This document shows positions 16,995 through 26,058 of a stretch of 64,000 bases of DNA, piece by piece. The stretch spans positions 1-64,000 of the forward strand of contig NZ_VRTT01000037.1 of NCBI RefSeq assembly GCF_008017805.1, written 5' to 3'. The notes under the pieces were generated by a model. That model was given only the letters and a program-made list of their open reading frames with translations, searched no databases and was not told where the DNA came from. Both the position numbers and the translations under genes were made by a program. Numbering within the stretch: position 1 is the first letter of the stretch; the number at the start of each line of letters is the position of its first letter. Source of the DNA: Paenibacillus sp. N3.4 (GTDB taxonomy: Bacteria; Bacillota; Bacilli; Paenibacillales; NBRC-103111).

Positions 16995-17563
16995 ATAAGG
17001 AAAAGAAAACCCATTTCAGTAAACTAATGAGTAAGATGCTGCGCCATTCACCTGAGCAATTCGGGCTTAAGCTGGATCCGACTGATGGCTCCTGCGAAAC
17101 GAATGAATTATTGGAGGTTGTTCGCGAGCAGCCTAAATGGTCAGATATTACAATCAACGAGCTCTCAGAAGTCGTTGCCGATTGTGAGAAACAGCGATTT
17201 GAAATAAACGGAGATCGCATTCGGGCTCGCTATGGACATAGTCATGATAAAGTTAGCTATCCGGCAGCCGTTCCTCCTACACAACTCTTTCATGGTACGA
17301 ATGTCGTAGCTGCTCCCACTATCTTAAAAGTAGGGATACAAGCTATGCAGCGTCAGTATGTACACATGTCCGAAGGGCTTCATTTTGCAACGCTTGCTGG
17401 TAGACGGCGAGGTGAGCTAGTTATCATAGCGATCGATGCCGAACAAGCGGCTGAGGCTGGTGTCATCTTTTATTATGCGGGCAATGAGGTATGGCTAGCC
17501 ACTCACATTCCTGCAGTGTTCTGCAGCATGTATACACCTAAACTAGGAGGCGATCAGCCATGA
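16991..17563 (+). CDS. kptA: RNA 2'-phosphotransferase, KptA/Tpt1 family
   Basis: 190 residues from ATG 16991, which overlaps the rtcB stop (ATGA). Family motifs in order: SKMLRHSPEQFGLKLD, RIRARYGHS, QLFHGTN, VGIQAMQRQYVHMSEG, GRRRGELVIIAIDAEQAAEAGVIFY, NEVWLATHIP. Tpt1 removes an RNA 2'-phosphate by transferring it to NAD+, and members also ADP-ribosylate 5'-phosphate ends. RtcB does not leave a 2'-phosphate, so the substrate in this operon is an open question. AAAGGTG lies just upstream. Confidence 0.92.
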   Translation: MNKEKKTHFSKLMSKMLRHSPEQFGLKLDPTDGSCETNELLEVVREQPKWSDITINELSEVVADCEKQRFEINGDRIRARYGHSHDKVSYPAAVPPTQLFHGTNVVAAPTILKVGIQAMQRQYVHMSEGLHFATLAGRRRGELVIIAIDAEQAAEAGVIFYYAGNEVWLATHIPAVFCSMYTPKLGGDQP

Positions 17564-18360
17564 CTTATCTATTAATCGACATCGGGGTCAACCTGATGCA
17601 TCGCTCTTTTGCCCAGGACCGTGAAACGGCTGTGGAGAGAGCGATAGAAGCTGGGGTATCGCCCCTTATTATTACAGGCACAAACGTAAGAAATAGTGAA
17701 GAAGCAGTGCGGTACGCAGGGAAATTTCCCAAGCAAATATGGGCAACAGCGGGAGTTCATCCCCATGATACGCGAAATTGCACAGCCCACACGATAGATA
17801 AGCTGCGTCAATTGGCTAAGCTTCCGCAGGTGGTTGCCATCGGCGAATGTGGGCTTGACTATAATCGCGACTTTTCTCCGCGTGATATGCAGAGGAAGTG
17901 GTTTGAAGCACAAATTCAGCTTGCCTGTGAGCTGCAAATGCCACTCTTTTTGCATGAGCGAGAAGCGCATGGTGATTTTGTTCGCATGCTGAAGCCTTAC
18001 GTGGGACAGATAAATAAAGCTGTCGTACATTGCTTCACAGGCACGCAGCAAGAGCTGCAGGCTTACCTGCAGCTAGGCTATTACATCGGTATCACGGGTT
18101 GGATTTGCGATGAACGCAGAGGCAAGCACTTGCGAGAGTTAGTCAAACAAATTCCTTTATCCCGCTTAATGCTCGAAACTGACGCCCCTTTTCTGACGCC
18201 ACGGGATTTGCCTGTTAAACCGCAGGATGGCAGAAATGAACCTGCTTTTCTCCCGCATATTGCAATGTCTGTTGCCAAATGTTTAAACTTGCCGGTAGAG
18301 GAAGTAGCCGAAGCAACGACGCGTAATGCGCAGAGCTTTTTTGGATTAGTTTCCGAATAA
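17560..18360 (+). CDS. tatD: TatD family metal-dependent hydrolase/nuclease
   Basis: 266 residues, starting with an ATGA overlap on kptA. It follows E. coli TatD closely in pattern: N-terminal DIGVNL in place of the HxH of the YcfH branch, AGVHPHD, IGECGLDYNRDFS, PLFLHEREAH, VVHCFTGT, IGITGWICDERRG, LETDAPFLTPRDL. E. coli TatD is a 3'-5' exonuclease. In this operon it may trim RNA ends before or after ligation (inference). Last gene of the repair operon. Confidence 0.93.
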   Translation: MTYLLIDIGVNLMHRSFAQDRETAVERAIEAGVSPLIITGTNVRNSEEAVRYAGKFPKQIWATAGVHPHDTRNCTAHTIDKLRQLAKLPQVVAIGECGLDYNRDFSPRDMQRKWFEAQIQLACELQMPLFLHEREAHGDFVRMLKPYVGQINKAVVHCFTGTQQELQAYLQLGYYIGITGWICDERRGKHLRELVKQIPLSRLMLETDAPFLTPRDLPVKPQDGRNEPAFLPHIAMSVAKCLNLPVEEVAEATTRNAQSFFGLVSE

Positions 18361-18406
18361 AACCTTAATCTAATCTGACAATGAGCCCTTCAAGTCCAGA
18401 AACTGC

Positions 18407-18679
18407 TCACTCCTCATCGAAAGCGAATGTTGGTTTTACAGTCCACGACGCATCGATTTGAAGCTTCTCAATGGCGGACGCCATCGTGATACAAGCGACA
18501 ATAGCGTCATTAGCATCGATCTGCATACTGGGCTTTAGTGAATCGATAAACGATAATACAGTATCCTTTACAACCACTTGTAAAGGATATTTGTCATTGA
18601 TGGGAGTCTTCGAAAGAGGGCTTTTGGCATGAACAGCCGAATCCGTAGCTCTTGTCGGTGTAGGGGATATCGACAACAT
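18407..18679 (-). CDS. Hypothetical ORF, doubtful
   Basis: 90 codons on the minus strand. The C-terminal half (VVVKDTVLSFIDSLKPSMQIDAND and on) reads like a protein, whereas the N-terminal third is Ser/Pro/Thr-rich and lacks a good ribosome site. It could be a fragment of a lost gene. No family recognised. Confidence 0.3.
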   Translation of the reverse strand: MLSISPTPTRATDSAVHAKSPLSKTPINDKYPLQVVVKDTVLSFIDSLKPSMQIDANDAIVACITMASAIEKLQIDASWTVKPTFAFDEE

Positions 18680-18825
18680 GGAGTGCTCAATGAGAGCCTT
18701 GAAATCTACTCGGGATGTGTGAAGGGCATATCAAGTTCTTATCATACCGTATATACGAGTAATTATATCCTCTAATAGGGGATAATAATAAGGCTTGTAT
18801 ATCGGTTAATTAGCTATTTTTTCCA

Positions 18826-18891
18826 TTGACATTGCAAAATGATATGATAATTTGATCTTAAGAAATAACTTTACTAAATCAGTTTCGTAAA
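18826..18891 (+). promoter_or_regulatory. Promoter and LacI-type operator of the ribosyl-compound operon
   Basis: A -35 TTGACA at 18826 with TAATTT 16 bases later. At 18870-18891 is an imperfect palindrome, TTTACTAAATC facing AGTTTCGTAAA (8 of 11 positions symmetric), placed between promoter and start codon. It is a plausible autoregulatory operator for the LacI-type protein at 18921. Confidence 0.5.
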
Positions 18892-18920
18892 TCATAAACG
18901 ATGTATCTGCGAGGTATTGA

Positions 18921-20903
18921 ATGACGACAAATAACGATATTGTTCAGCCTGAGAGTGGTGACACGGCTCCAAAGTCGAATCCCACATCGTTAACGATTAA
19001 GGATATCGCAAGGCTTGCAGGGGTCTCAATTGCAACCGTTTCCAAGGTGTTGAATCATAAAGATCAAGATATCGGCGAGGATACGAAGCAAAAAATCTTG
19101 AAGATTATTAGTGACAACAACTACATCCCTTACCAAAAAGTCATTAGACGAATTTCCGCCAAAACAGCAACGTTAGGTCTTGTGGTTGCTGACGCATCAG
19201 ACGCTTTCTATAAGCAGTTCGCCCGGGGGGTTGAAGATTATGCTTATAAAGAAAACATGAGTGTCATTATATGCAATACGGATGCTTCCGAATCCAAAGA
19301 GAAAAAGTATTTGGAAATCCTGAAGGAAAGAAATGTGGAAGGCGTTTTAATCGCTCCATCCGCGGGATTCAGTGAACATGACATTGCTTACTTTAATGAG
19401 AATCAATTGCCTGTTGTTCTTGTGGATCAGAGAGGTTATGACGGAAACGTGAGTCAGGTTTATTTTGATTATAGGCAAGGCACCTACAAGGCTGCTCAAT
19501 TCCTTCTTCAAAATAAGCATGAGCTCATTGGTTACATCAGCGGTCCATTAACGGATCAAGATGCTATCGATAGGCTCGAAGGCTACAAAAAAGCTTTGTA
19601 CGACAACAATATTAGCTTTGATAAAAGTATCGTTTATGAAAGCGGTAACAGCGATCACAAGCAGGCGGGTTTTGAAGGGGCTAACATCCTTTTCTCGAAA
19701 GGCGTAACGGCAATCATTACCAGCAATGACATTTACGCATGTGGCGTCTACATCGCAGCGAACGAAGCCTTGATGAAGATTCCCAAAGATATGTCCGTGA
19801 TTGGCTTTGGCAATTCGTATATTTGCGATCTGGTCACACCGTCCTTAACATCAGTCACCTATCCTTCCTATGAAATGGGCTTTGAGGCTTGCGCGACATT
19901 GATCAAACAAATAAAAAATGAAGCGGTCGAAAAAAAGCTCGTTTATGAGCCTTCTCTGGCTATCAGACATAGTGTCGCATCTCCCCAAAGCATCGATGAT
20001 TCACCGAAAGAAAAAATAGTCATTGTTGGCAGCTTGAATATGGATATCATCATGAAGGTATCCCATATTCCAAGAGTCGGTGAAACGATTTTAACCAACG
20101 ATATTAAAAATGCAGCCGGAGGAAAAGGCGCGAATCAAGCGGTTGGCGCGGGCAAATTGGGCGGCAAGGTGTATATGATCGGTCGTGTTGGCAATGATTT
20201 ATATGGCCGAGAGTTGTACAACAGTTTGATCAAAAATGGAGTCGATGCGGGAGGCATTGTTTTCGATGATATGCTGCCGACAGGTAACGCCTATATCTAT
20301 GTTTCCGACAATGGGGATAACAACATCGTTGTTAATCCTGGAGCTAACTCCCGGTTGAGCGTGGAACAAGTAAGTTCCTTTGATTGGATTTTTGAAAAAG
20401 TGGACTACTGTTTGATCCAAATGGAAATTCCGATGGATACCATCGAATATGTGACTTCCGTTTGCCGAAAAAATAAGGTGAAGCTGATCTTAAATCCAGC
20501 TCCGGCACGAGAAATCAATTATGAATATTTTGAAGATTGCTTCTTGGTTATTCCGAATGAAACAGAAATAGATTTGATGATTCCGGGAGATTTTACGATC
20601 GAAGAAAAAGCTTACAAGTTATTGGAAAAGAATTTTCAAAACGTTATTGTCACACTAGGTGAAAAAGGTTGTTTATTGGTCAATAAAGAAACGAAACAGT
20701 ATTTTTCCGCAGCATCCTTTAAGGCCGTGGATACAACAGGAGCAGGAGATTCATTTATTAGTGGACTCAGCGTCGCGTTGGCTGAAGGCAAGAATATGGC
20801 TGATGCCATTCAATTCGCAAGCATTGCTGCCGGCATCACTGTTAGCAGAGAAGGCGCGCAGCCTTCCCTACCCGACAAAGAAACTATCAAAATGTACATG
20901 TAA
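18921..20903 (+). CDS. LacI family regulator fused to a ribokinase (PfkB)
   Basis: 660 residues in two parts. Residues about 22-345: LacI-type helix-turn-helix (TIKDIARLAGVSIATVSKVLNH) and periplasmic-binding-like sensor domain. Residues about 353-660: PfkB sugar kinase of the ribokinase type (IVGSLNMDIIMKVSHIPRVGET, AAGGKGANQAVGAGKLGG, and the catalytic motif DTTGAGDSF). Both halves look complete. The same polypeptide could sense a ribose-related ligand and phosphorylate it. It heads an operon that also has a stand-alone ribokinase at its end. Confidence 0.93.
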   Translation: MTTNNDIVQPESGDTAPKSNPTSLTIKDIARLAGVSIATVSKVLNHKDQDIGEDTKQKILKIISDNNYIPYQKVIRRISAKTATLGLVVADASDAFYKQFARGVEDYAYKENMSVIICNTDASESKEKKYLEILKERNVEGVLIAPSAGFSEHDIAYFNENQLPVVLVDQRGYDGNVSQVYFDYRQGTYKAAQFLLQNKHELIGYISGPLTDQDAIDRLEGYKKALYDNNISFDKSIVYESGNSDHKQAGFEGANILFSKGVTAIITSNDIYACGVYIAANEALMKIPKDMSVIGFGNSYICDLVTPSLTSVTYPSYEMGFEACATLIKQIKNEAVEKKLVYEPSLAIRHSVASPQSIDDSPKEKIVIVGSLNMDIIMKVSHIPRVGETILTNDIKNAAGGKGANQAVGAGKLGGKVYMIGRVGNDLYGRELYNSLIKNGVDAGGIVFDDMLPTGNAYIYVSDNGDNNIVVNPGANSRLSVEQVSSFDWIFEKVDYCLIQMEIPMDTIEYVTSVCRKNKVKLILNPAPAREINYEYFEDCFLVIPNETEIDLMIPGDFTIEEKAYKLLEKNFQNVIVTLGEKGCLLVNKETKQYFSAASFKAVDTTGAGDSFISGLSVALAEGKNMADAIQFASIAAGITVSREGAQPSLPDKETIKMYM

Positions 20904-20916
20904 TCGTGGAGGGTTT

Positions 20917-22284
20917 ATGGCAAAGGAACAGTTTAAAATTTTGGCACCCTGCGGGATGCTGGGCTATGGATTTCCCAAGGCATCCTTTATAAGAGGCATG
21001 GAATGCTCGCCTGATGCGATTGTGGTTGATGCCGGTTCGACAGATGCCGGACCTCATAAATTAGGCGCAGGGACTGCGATTGTAAGTAAGCAGGCTTGCA
21101 AGAAAGATTTAGAAATTATGATTACAGCAGGGATGAAGGCCCGCATACCGGTCATCATTGGCTCGGCAGGCGGGAGTGGAGCTAAAGTCCATGTAGAATG
21201 GACGCAATCGATCATTATGGAGATCTTGGAAGAGCAGGGTCTTCATGATATCAAGGTGGCGACCATATGGGCAGACATTCCCCATGAGGTTGTGGAAGCG
21301 AGACTGGATGAAGGTAAGTGTGAAGCTTTAGGCTTGGCTGTGAAGCCCCTAACGCAAGATAGGCTTCGTTCTACACCAAGTATTGTTGCCCAAATGGGTC
21401 ATGAGCCGATTATTGCTGCGCTGCAAGCCGAGGCCGATATCATCATTTGCGGAAGAGCTTATGATCCATCGCCATTTGCTGCGGTTGCTATGCATCATGG
21501 TTTTGACACCGCACTAGCTTATCATTTAGGAAAAATATTGGAATGTGCAGCGCTTTGTGCGGATCCCGGCACGACGAAGGATTGCATGCTGGGTATTTTG
21601 AAGAAAGATTCATTTATTGTTAAACCGCTTACAGAGAGTAGAAGATGCACCGCGGTTTCGGTTGCCGCACATACGTTCTATGAGAAGGACCATCCTTACA
21701 TTTTGCATGGGCCGGGCTTGATATTAAATCTGGAGCATTGCGTCTTTACTGAAATCGGAGATGGCAGCGTAGAAGTTCGAGGCAGCCAAATAGAAACAAC
21801 CCCTGTGTATAAAATAAAACTGGAAGGCGCTATGAAAGTGGCGTATCGCACTTTTGTTATTGCCGGTGTTCGAGATCCCTTGCTTATTGCACGCATTGAA
21901 GATGTGGAAGCGCTTGTAAAACAACAAGTTTACGACTATTACAGTGAGGTTCCGCGAGAAGATTACCAGATTAATTTCATCAATTATGGCCTAAACGGCG
22001 TGATGGGTGAACTGGAACCGCTGCCAACTCCCGGACACGAGCTTGGTATCATGTTTGAGGTCATTGCCATTACCCAAGAACTTGCGAATACGATCTGCAG
22101 CTCAGTCCGATCGACCTTCTTGCATTATGGTTATGAAGGACGAAAATCGACAGCTGGTAATCTCGCATTCCCCTTTGCTCCCAGTGATGTGCCTTTTGGC
22201 GCGGTGTACGAATTTTCGATTTATCATTTAATGGAAGTCGCAGACGGGTTAGAGATGTTTCGATGCGAATATATAGAGGTGTAA
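20917..22284 (+). CDS. AtuA family protein (DUF1446, acyclic terpene utilisation type)
   Basis: 455 residues from ATG 20917 after GTGGAGGG; the frame is open much further upstream but over the ribokinase end. Sequence features: LAPCGMLGYGFPKASF, VVDAGSTDAGPHKLGAG, IGSAGGSGAKVHVEW, IICGRAYDPSPFAAVA. This matches the DUF1446/AtuA family, named from a Pseudomonas terpene pathway but with no defined reaction in most genomes. Always paired here with the DUF4387 protein that follows after 3 bases. Its presence in a ribose-type operon is unusual. Confidence 0.88.
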   Translation: MAKEQFKILAPCGMLGYGFPKASFIRGMECSPDAIVVDAGSTDAGPHKLGAGTAIVSKQACKKDLEIMITAGMKARIPVIIGSAGGSGAKVHVEWTQSIIMEILEEQGLHDIKVATIWADIPHEVVEARLDEGKCEALGLAVKPLTQDRLRSTPSIVAQMGHEPIIAALQAEADIIICGRAYDPSPFAAVAMHHGFDTALAYHLGKILECAALCADPGTTKDCMLGILKKDSFIVKPLTESRRCTAVSVAAHTFYEKDHPYILHGPGLILNLEHCVFTEIGDGSVEVRGSQIETTPVYKIKLEGAMKVAYRTFVIAGVRDPLLIARIEDVEALVKQQVYDYYSEVPREDYQINFINYGLNGVMGELEPLPTPGHELGIMFEVIAITQELANTICSSVRSTFLHYGYEGRKSTAGNLAFPFAPSDVPFGAVYEFSIYHLMEVADGLEMFRCEYIEV

Positions 22285-22287
22285 AGG

Positions 22288-22614
22288 ATGAAACTATATG
22301 ATGCTGCGGTTGTTTTGCGAAGTAAAAACAGCGGCCCATTTGAAATAACCGTAGATGCGCTATTCAACGATCCTGCGGTCTACTATCGTATAAAGGATTC
22401 CGGCTTAATTAATGAAGAAATGATAGCTAAGCTATACAATATTACACCGGAAAATATTATGCACATTGTCTTTTTTGATCAGGCGCTCGGTTTCAAGGTA
22501 ACATTTGCCCGCAAAATATCATCAGGCACCTTCCTGGACCGTGATGTATATGGAGCGCAGCAGCATGCGCCTCTCATGAATTTGGAAATCGATATGGGGA
22601 CAGAAAGGGGTTGA
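22288..22614 (+). CDS. DUF4387 family protein
   Basis: 108 residues (LRSKNSGPFEITVDALFNDPAVYYRIKDSGLI, FDQALGFKVTFARKI). DUF4387 proteins regularly accompany DUF1446/AtuA proteins, probably as a second subunit. The stop overlaps the start of the permease gene. Function unknown. Confidence 0.88.
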   Translation: MKLYDAAVVLRSKNSGPFEITVDALFNDPAVYYRIKDSGLINEEMIAKLYNITPENIMHIVFFDQALGFKVTFARKISSGTFLDRDVYGAQQHAPLMNLEIDMGTERG

Positions 22615-23522
22615 TGATCATTAACGCCAACGCCAAAGTAAAAAAAATATGGACCGACAAGATGCTATATGTGATGCTGCTTCCAGCGATGATCTACTTT
22701 TTTGTCCTCCATGTGTGGCCGATAATTGGCATGAAGCTAGCTTTTTACGAATATCGCATTCTGGGGACAAATGTTTTTGTCGGTATGAAGTACTTTAAGG
22801 AATTATTTAGTACGCCGATATTTTCCCAAGTGCTTGCCAACACGTTAATCATTAGCGCAATGAAAATATTTCTTATTTTTCCGATTCCGATTATTTTTGC
22901 CCTGATGCTTAACGAATTCATGAATGGAAAGTTTCGCAAAGCGGTGCAAGTCATCTCTTATTTGCCCCACTTTCTGTCATGGGTTGTTATTGCAGGCATC
23001 TGGTTCGAATTTCTGTCTCCGTCCACGGGAGTTATTAATGAGATTATCCAATTTTTCGGATTCCCGACGCACGACTTTTTAACAGATAAAAGCTCTATTC
23101 GATGGATACTTGTCGCCAGTGAAGCATGGCGCGGAATCGGGTGGGATTCTATTCTCTTTCTTGCTGCCATTCTAGGGATCAGTCCAAGTCTGTACGAAGC
23201 GGCTTATGTCGATGGAGCCAATCGCTGGCATATTATCACCCGCATCGTCTTACCTGCTCTTTATGTGCCGATGGTGACGATCTTCATTCTCAATGTTGGC
23301 TTTATTATGAATGCCGGACTTGATCAAGTGCTCAATTTCACGAACGATTCGGTCAATAGTCAAATTGACATCATTGATACGTATGTCTACCGAATGGGAC
23401 TCCTGAATGGTCAATATTCGTTCGCCACAGCAGCCAATTTATTTAAAAGTGTGATAGGTGTCGTACTTGTGCTCTCTACACATTTCATTTCCAAAAAACT
23501 GACCTCAAAAGGCGCTTGGTAA
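22614..23522 (+). CDS. ABC transporter permease, LplB type
   Basis: About 302 residues from ATG 22614 (a TTG directly before it is an alternative), with AAAGGGG upstream. Six membrane segments. The EAA loop reads PSLYEAAYVDGANRWHIITRIVLPALYVPM. This belongs to the class of permeases that carry complex carbohydrates with an LplC-type partner. Confidence 0.92.
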   Translation: MIINANAKVKKIWTDKMLYVMLLPAMIYFFVLHVWPIIGMKLAFYEYRILGTNVFVGMKYFKELFSTPIFSQVLANTLIISAMKIFLIFPIPIIFALMLNEFMNGKFRKAVQVISYLPHFLSWVVIAGIWFEFLSPSTGVINEIIQFFGFPTHDFLTDKSSIRWILVASEAWRGIGWDSILFLAAILGISPSLYEAAYVDGANRWHIITRIVLPALYVPMVTIFILNVGFIMNAGLDQVLNFTNDSVNSQIDIIDTYVYRMGLLNGQYSFATAANLFKSVIGVVLVLSTHFISKKLTSKGAW

Positions 23523-23573
23523 GAGAACGCTTACGTGGCTCATTTTCTCGCATTACGATAAGGAGGACTCTAC

Positions 23574-24458
23574 ATGGTAGGAAGGAAATTAACCGTTTCC
23601 AAACTGATCATCGGCATTATTCTAACACTCATGTCGCTCACGTTTTTCGTGCCGATCATTAACTTATTTGCCAAAGCTTTTTCGAATCCAACTAAAGTTC
23701 ATTTGCTTCATGGCTACGATATTTTGCCGAAAGGCTTCTCGCTCATTAATTTTCAAGTTGTCTTGAGCAATCCGATTGTTAGTAAAGCACTTATGAATTC
23801 ATTGTTTATTACGATTGTAGGGACCTGCATGAGCATATTTTTTACAACGATAACGGCTTATGTATTGACCCGAAAAAACTTAGTCGGCAAAACACCGATT
23901 ATGATATTCCTTATTATTATCATGATTTTCGAGCCTGGGATTGTGCAAGAATATATGGTCATGAAGGATTTGCATTTGCTGGACAGTCTTTGGTCCATGG
24001 TGTTTTACCGTACCATTAATGTTTTCTACCTGATTATTATGATGCGTTTTATTGAGGACATTCCCGAATCGCTGATCGAAGCAGCGAAGATTGACGGAGC
24101 GGGCCATATGACCATGTTTCTCAAAATTGTTATGCCGTTGTCCCGCATTCCCTTGCTAACCATTGGGATGTTTTATGCCATAGCTAGATGGAATGAGTTC
24201 TTTAAATCGAGTATTTTCCTATCAAGCCGAGACAATACGGTCTTGCAAGTGCTGCTTAGACAATTCGTAGTGGAAAGAGATGCGACGACGTTAGTCGGCG
24301 CTGCCAATCTGCTGAAAAATAACAATATTGCTCAGCTCGATTTTTCAGCCTTGAAAGCGGCTACAATTGTGATTGCCATGGTTCCGATTCTTATGCTGTA
24401 TCCCATAATCCTGAAGCACTATACACGCGGAGTCATGGATGGCGGCATTAAAGAATAA
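23574..24458 (+). CDS. ABC transporter permease, LplC/YtcP type
   Basis: 294 residues, six membrane segments, EAA loop at PESLIEAAKIDGAGHMTMFLKIVMPLSRIPL, C terminus HYTRGVMDGGIKE. AAGGAGG precedes ATG. Partner of the 22614 permease. Confidence 0.92.
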   Translation: MVGRKLTVSKLIIGIILTLMSLTFFVPIINLFAKAFSNPTKVHLLHGYDILPKGFSLINFQVVLSNPIVSKALMNSLFITIVGTCMSIFFTTITAYVLTRKNLVGKTPIMIFLIIIMIFEPGIVQEYMVMKDLHLLDSLWSMVFYRTINVFYLIIMMRFIEDIPESLIEAAKIDGAGHMTMFLKIVMPLSRIPLLTIGMFYAIARWNEFFKSSIFLSSRDNTVLQVLLRQFVVERDATTLVGAANLLKNNNIAQLDFSALKAATIVIAMVPILMLYPIILKHYTRGVMDGGIKE

Positions 24459-24486
24459 ATTTAAATCTGCTTAGGGGGAAAAGACA

Positions 24487-25980
24487 ATGAAAAAAACACT
24501 ATTCACGTTGATTACGATCATGACGGTTGTGACAACAGGCTGTACGAGCAATTCGTCCACCAACGCAACGCCAACTCCTGCTGCAACAAAAGCAACAACA
24601 TCCGCAGCGCCGGTAAGCACAGAACCCGTTACGATTACTTTGGTTGACAAAGATTTCCCTTCCGACGATCCTGGTACAGCGCTGTTGATTAAAGGCATTG
24701 AGGATGGCATGAAAGCAGAAGGAAAGAACGTGAAACTGAAAATTGTTCCCGTACAAAGCGGCACCTACTCCGAAAAATTAGGTCTGCTGCTGCAAAGCGG
24801 AAATATTCCGGATTTGATGTATTTCCAAGGTGGCGACTATCAGTTCGGGGTCACGCAAAAAATTCTTGAGGATTTGACGCCTTACATTGAAAAATCCACT
24901 AATGTTAAAGCTTCGATGACGGATTTTAACAAAGAAAGAATGAAAAATTATCCGTATCTGGTATGGTTGGCACCGATTAATTCAAAGGTTCCTGTTGTTC
25001 GCCAAGACTTTTTGGACAAAACGACATCAGGCAAAGAGGCTGTAGCTAATCCAACAGTAGATAACTACTACACCTTCTTCAAGGAATTAAAAGAAAAAAC
25101 CGGAGCTAAATATGTGTATACAACAGCAGGCGATATTGACGAGTTGGATGTCATGTTCGGGCAAGCTTTCGGGTTAACTTCAACATGGGTTAAGGGCTCC
25201 GATGGCAAATATGTATTCGGAAAAACGTCTTCATTTGAAAAAGATAAGTTAGAATTCTACGCCAAGCTGTACAAAGATGGTTTGCTTGATCCCGAGTATC
25301 TGACCAAGAAATTTGATACTAAAGAGAAGGCTTTCTATGATGGGCAAGCGGCTATCATTTCCGGTACGCAAGGTAAAGTAGTCGATATTTATAACACGAA
25401 ACAGACTTCTCAAAATGGCGCAACGGCCAAAATCGTGCCGCTTCCGCCAGCAAAAGGCAAAGGCCAAGGCTACACGCCGGTTGACGTCAGTAAAGAAAGC
25501 CGTGGTTTTGCGATATCCAGCACGTCTAAAAATAAAGATATGGCCTTCGCTGTATTGGAATTTTTAGCAAGTCCTAAAGGCCAACTGCTGGATAAGGTTG
25601 GTGTAGAGGGCGAGCAATATACCATTGTAGATAACAAAATAAAGCTGACTGATAAATTTGCATCATGGTACCCGCACTTTGTTGAATCTACATTCAACTT
25701 CAAACCAGGTAAAGAATTCGATCCTTCGACGCCATACTTATCAGCACCGGCTACTAAATCTTTGGAAATGTTCGCTGCCATGTCAACCAAAGATAATGCA
25801 TTCATTATGCCTGCCGATCTGGCAGCTAAATGGGACGCATGTACGGCGCTTTATAAAGAGTTTGCAGCCAATGTGGTGACAGGCAAGAAAACCGTCGCTG
25901 ATTTTGATAAATTCGTGCAAGCTTGGAATGCTGCAGGCGGTAAAGAGATTACGGATTACGCGAACAAAACGATTAAGTAG
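24487..25980 (+). CDS. Extracellular solute-binding lipoprotein
   Basis: 497 residues. Lipobox VTTGC (Cys19), a Thr/Ala-rich linker, then a family 1 solute-binding fold (LLLQSGNIPDLMYFQGGDYQFG, GFAISSTSKNKDMAFAVLEFLASPKGQ). It delivers substrate to the two preceding permeases. The ligand is not predictable from sequence; neighbouring glycohydrolases and kinases suggest a ribosylated compound. Confidence 0.92.
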   Translation: MKKTLFTLITIMTVVTTGCTSNSSTNATPTPAATKATTSAAPVSTEPVTITLVDKDFPSDDPGTALLIKGIEDGMKAEGKNVKLKIVPVQSGTYSEKLGLLLQSGNIPDLMYFQGGDYQFGVTQKILEDLTPYIEKSTNVKASMTDFNKERMKNYPYLVWLAPINSKVPVVRQDFLDKTTSGKEAVANPTVDNYYTFFKELKEKTGAKYVYTTAGDIDELDVMFGQAFGLTSTWVKGSDGKYVFGKTSSFEKDKLEFYAKLYKDGLLDPEYLTKKFDTKEKAFYDGQAAIISGTQGKVVDIYNTKQTSQNGATAKIVPLPPAKGKGQGYTPVDVSKESRGFAISSTSKNKDMAFAVLEFLASPKGQLLDKVGVEGEQYTIVDNKIKLTDKFASWYPHFVESTFNFKPGKEFDPSTPYLSAPATKSLEMFAAMSTKDNAFIMPADLAAKWDACTALYKEFAANVVTGKKTVADFDKFVQAWNAAGGKEITDYANKTIK

Positions 25981-26058
25981 ACGACCTCAATTCAAATAAA
26001 TAGAACTGAAGAGCGTGGGGCATTGGACCCTGCGCTCCATGCAGAGGGAGTGGAGAGA

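Noticed and set aside
17572-18051. 159-codon minus-strand frame inside tatD
   Set aside because: Antisense shadow of TatD with all family motifs on the + strand.
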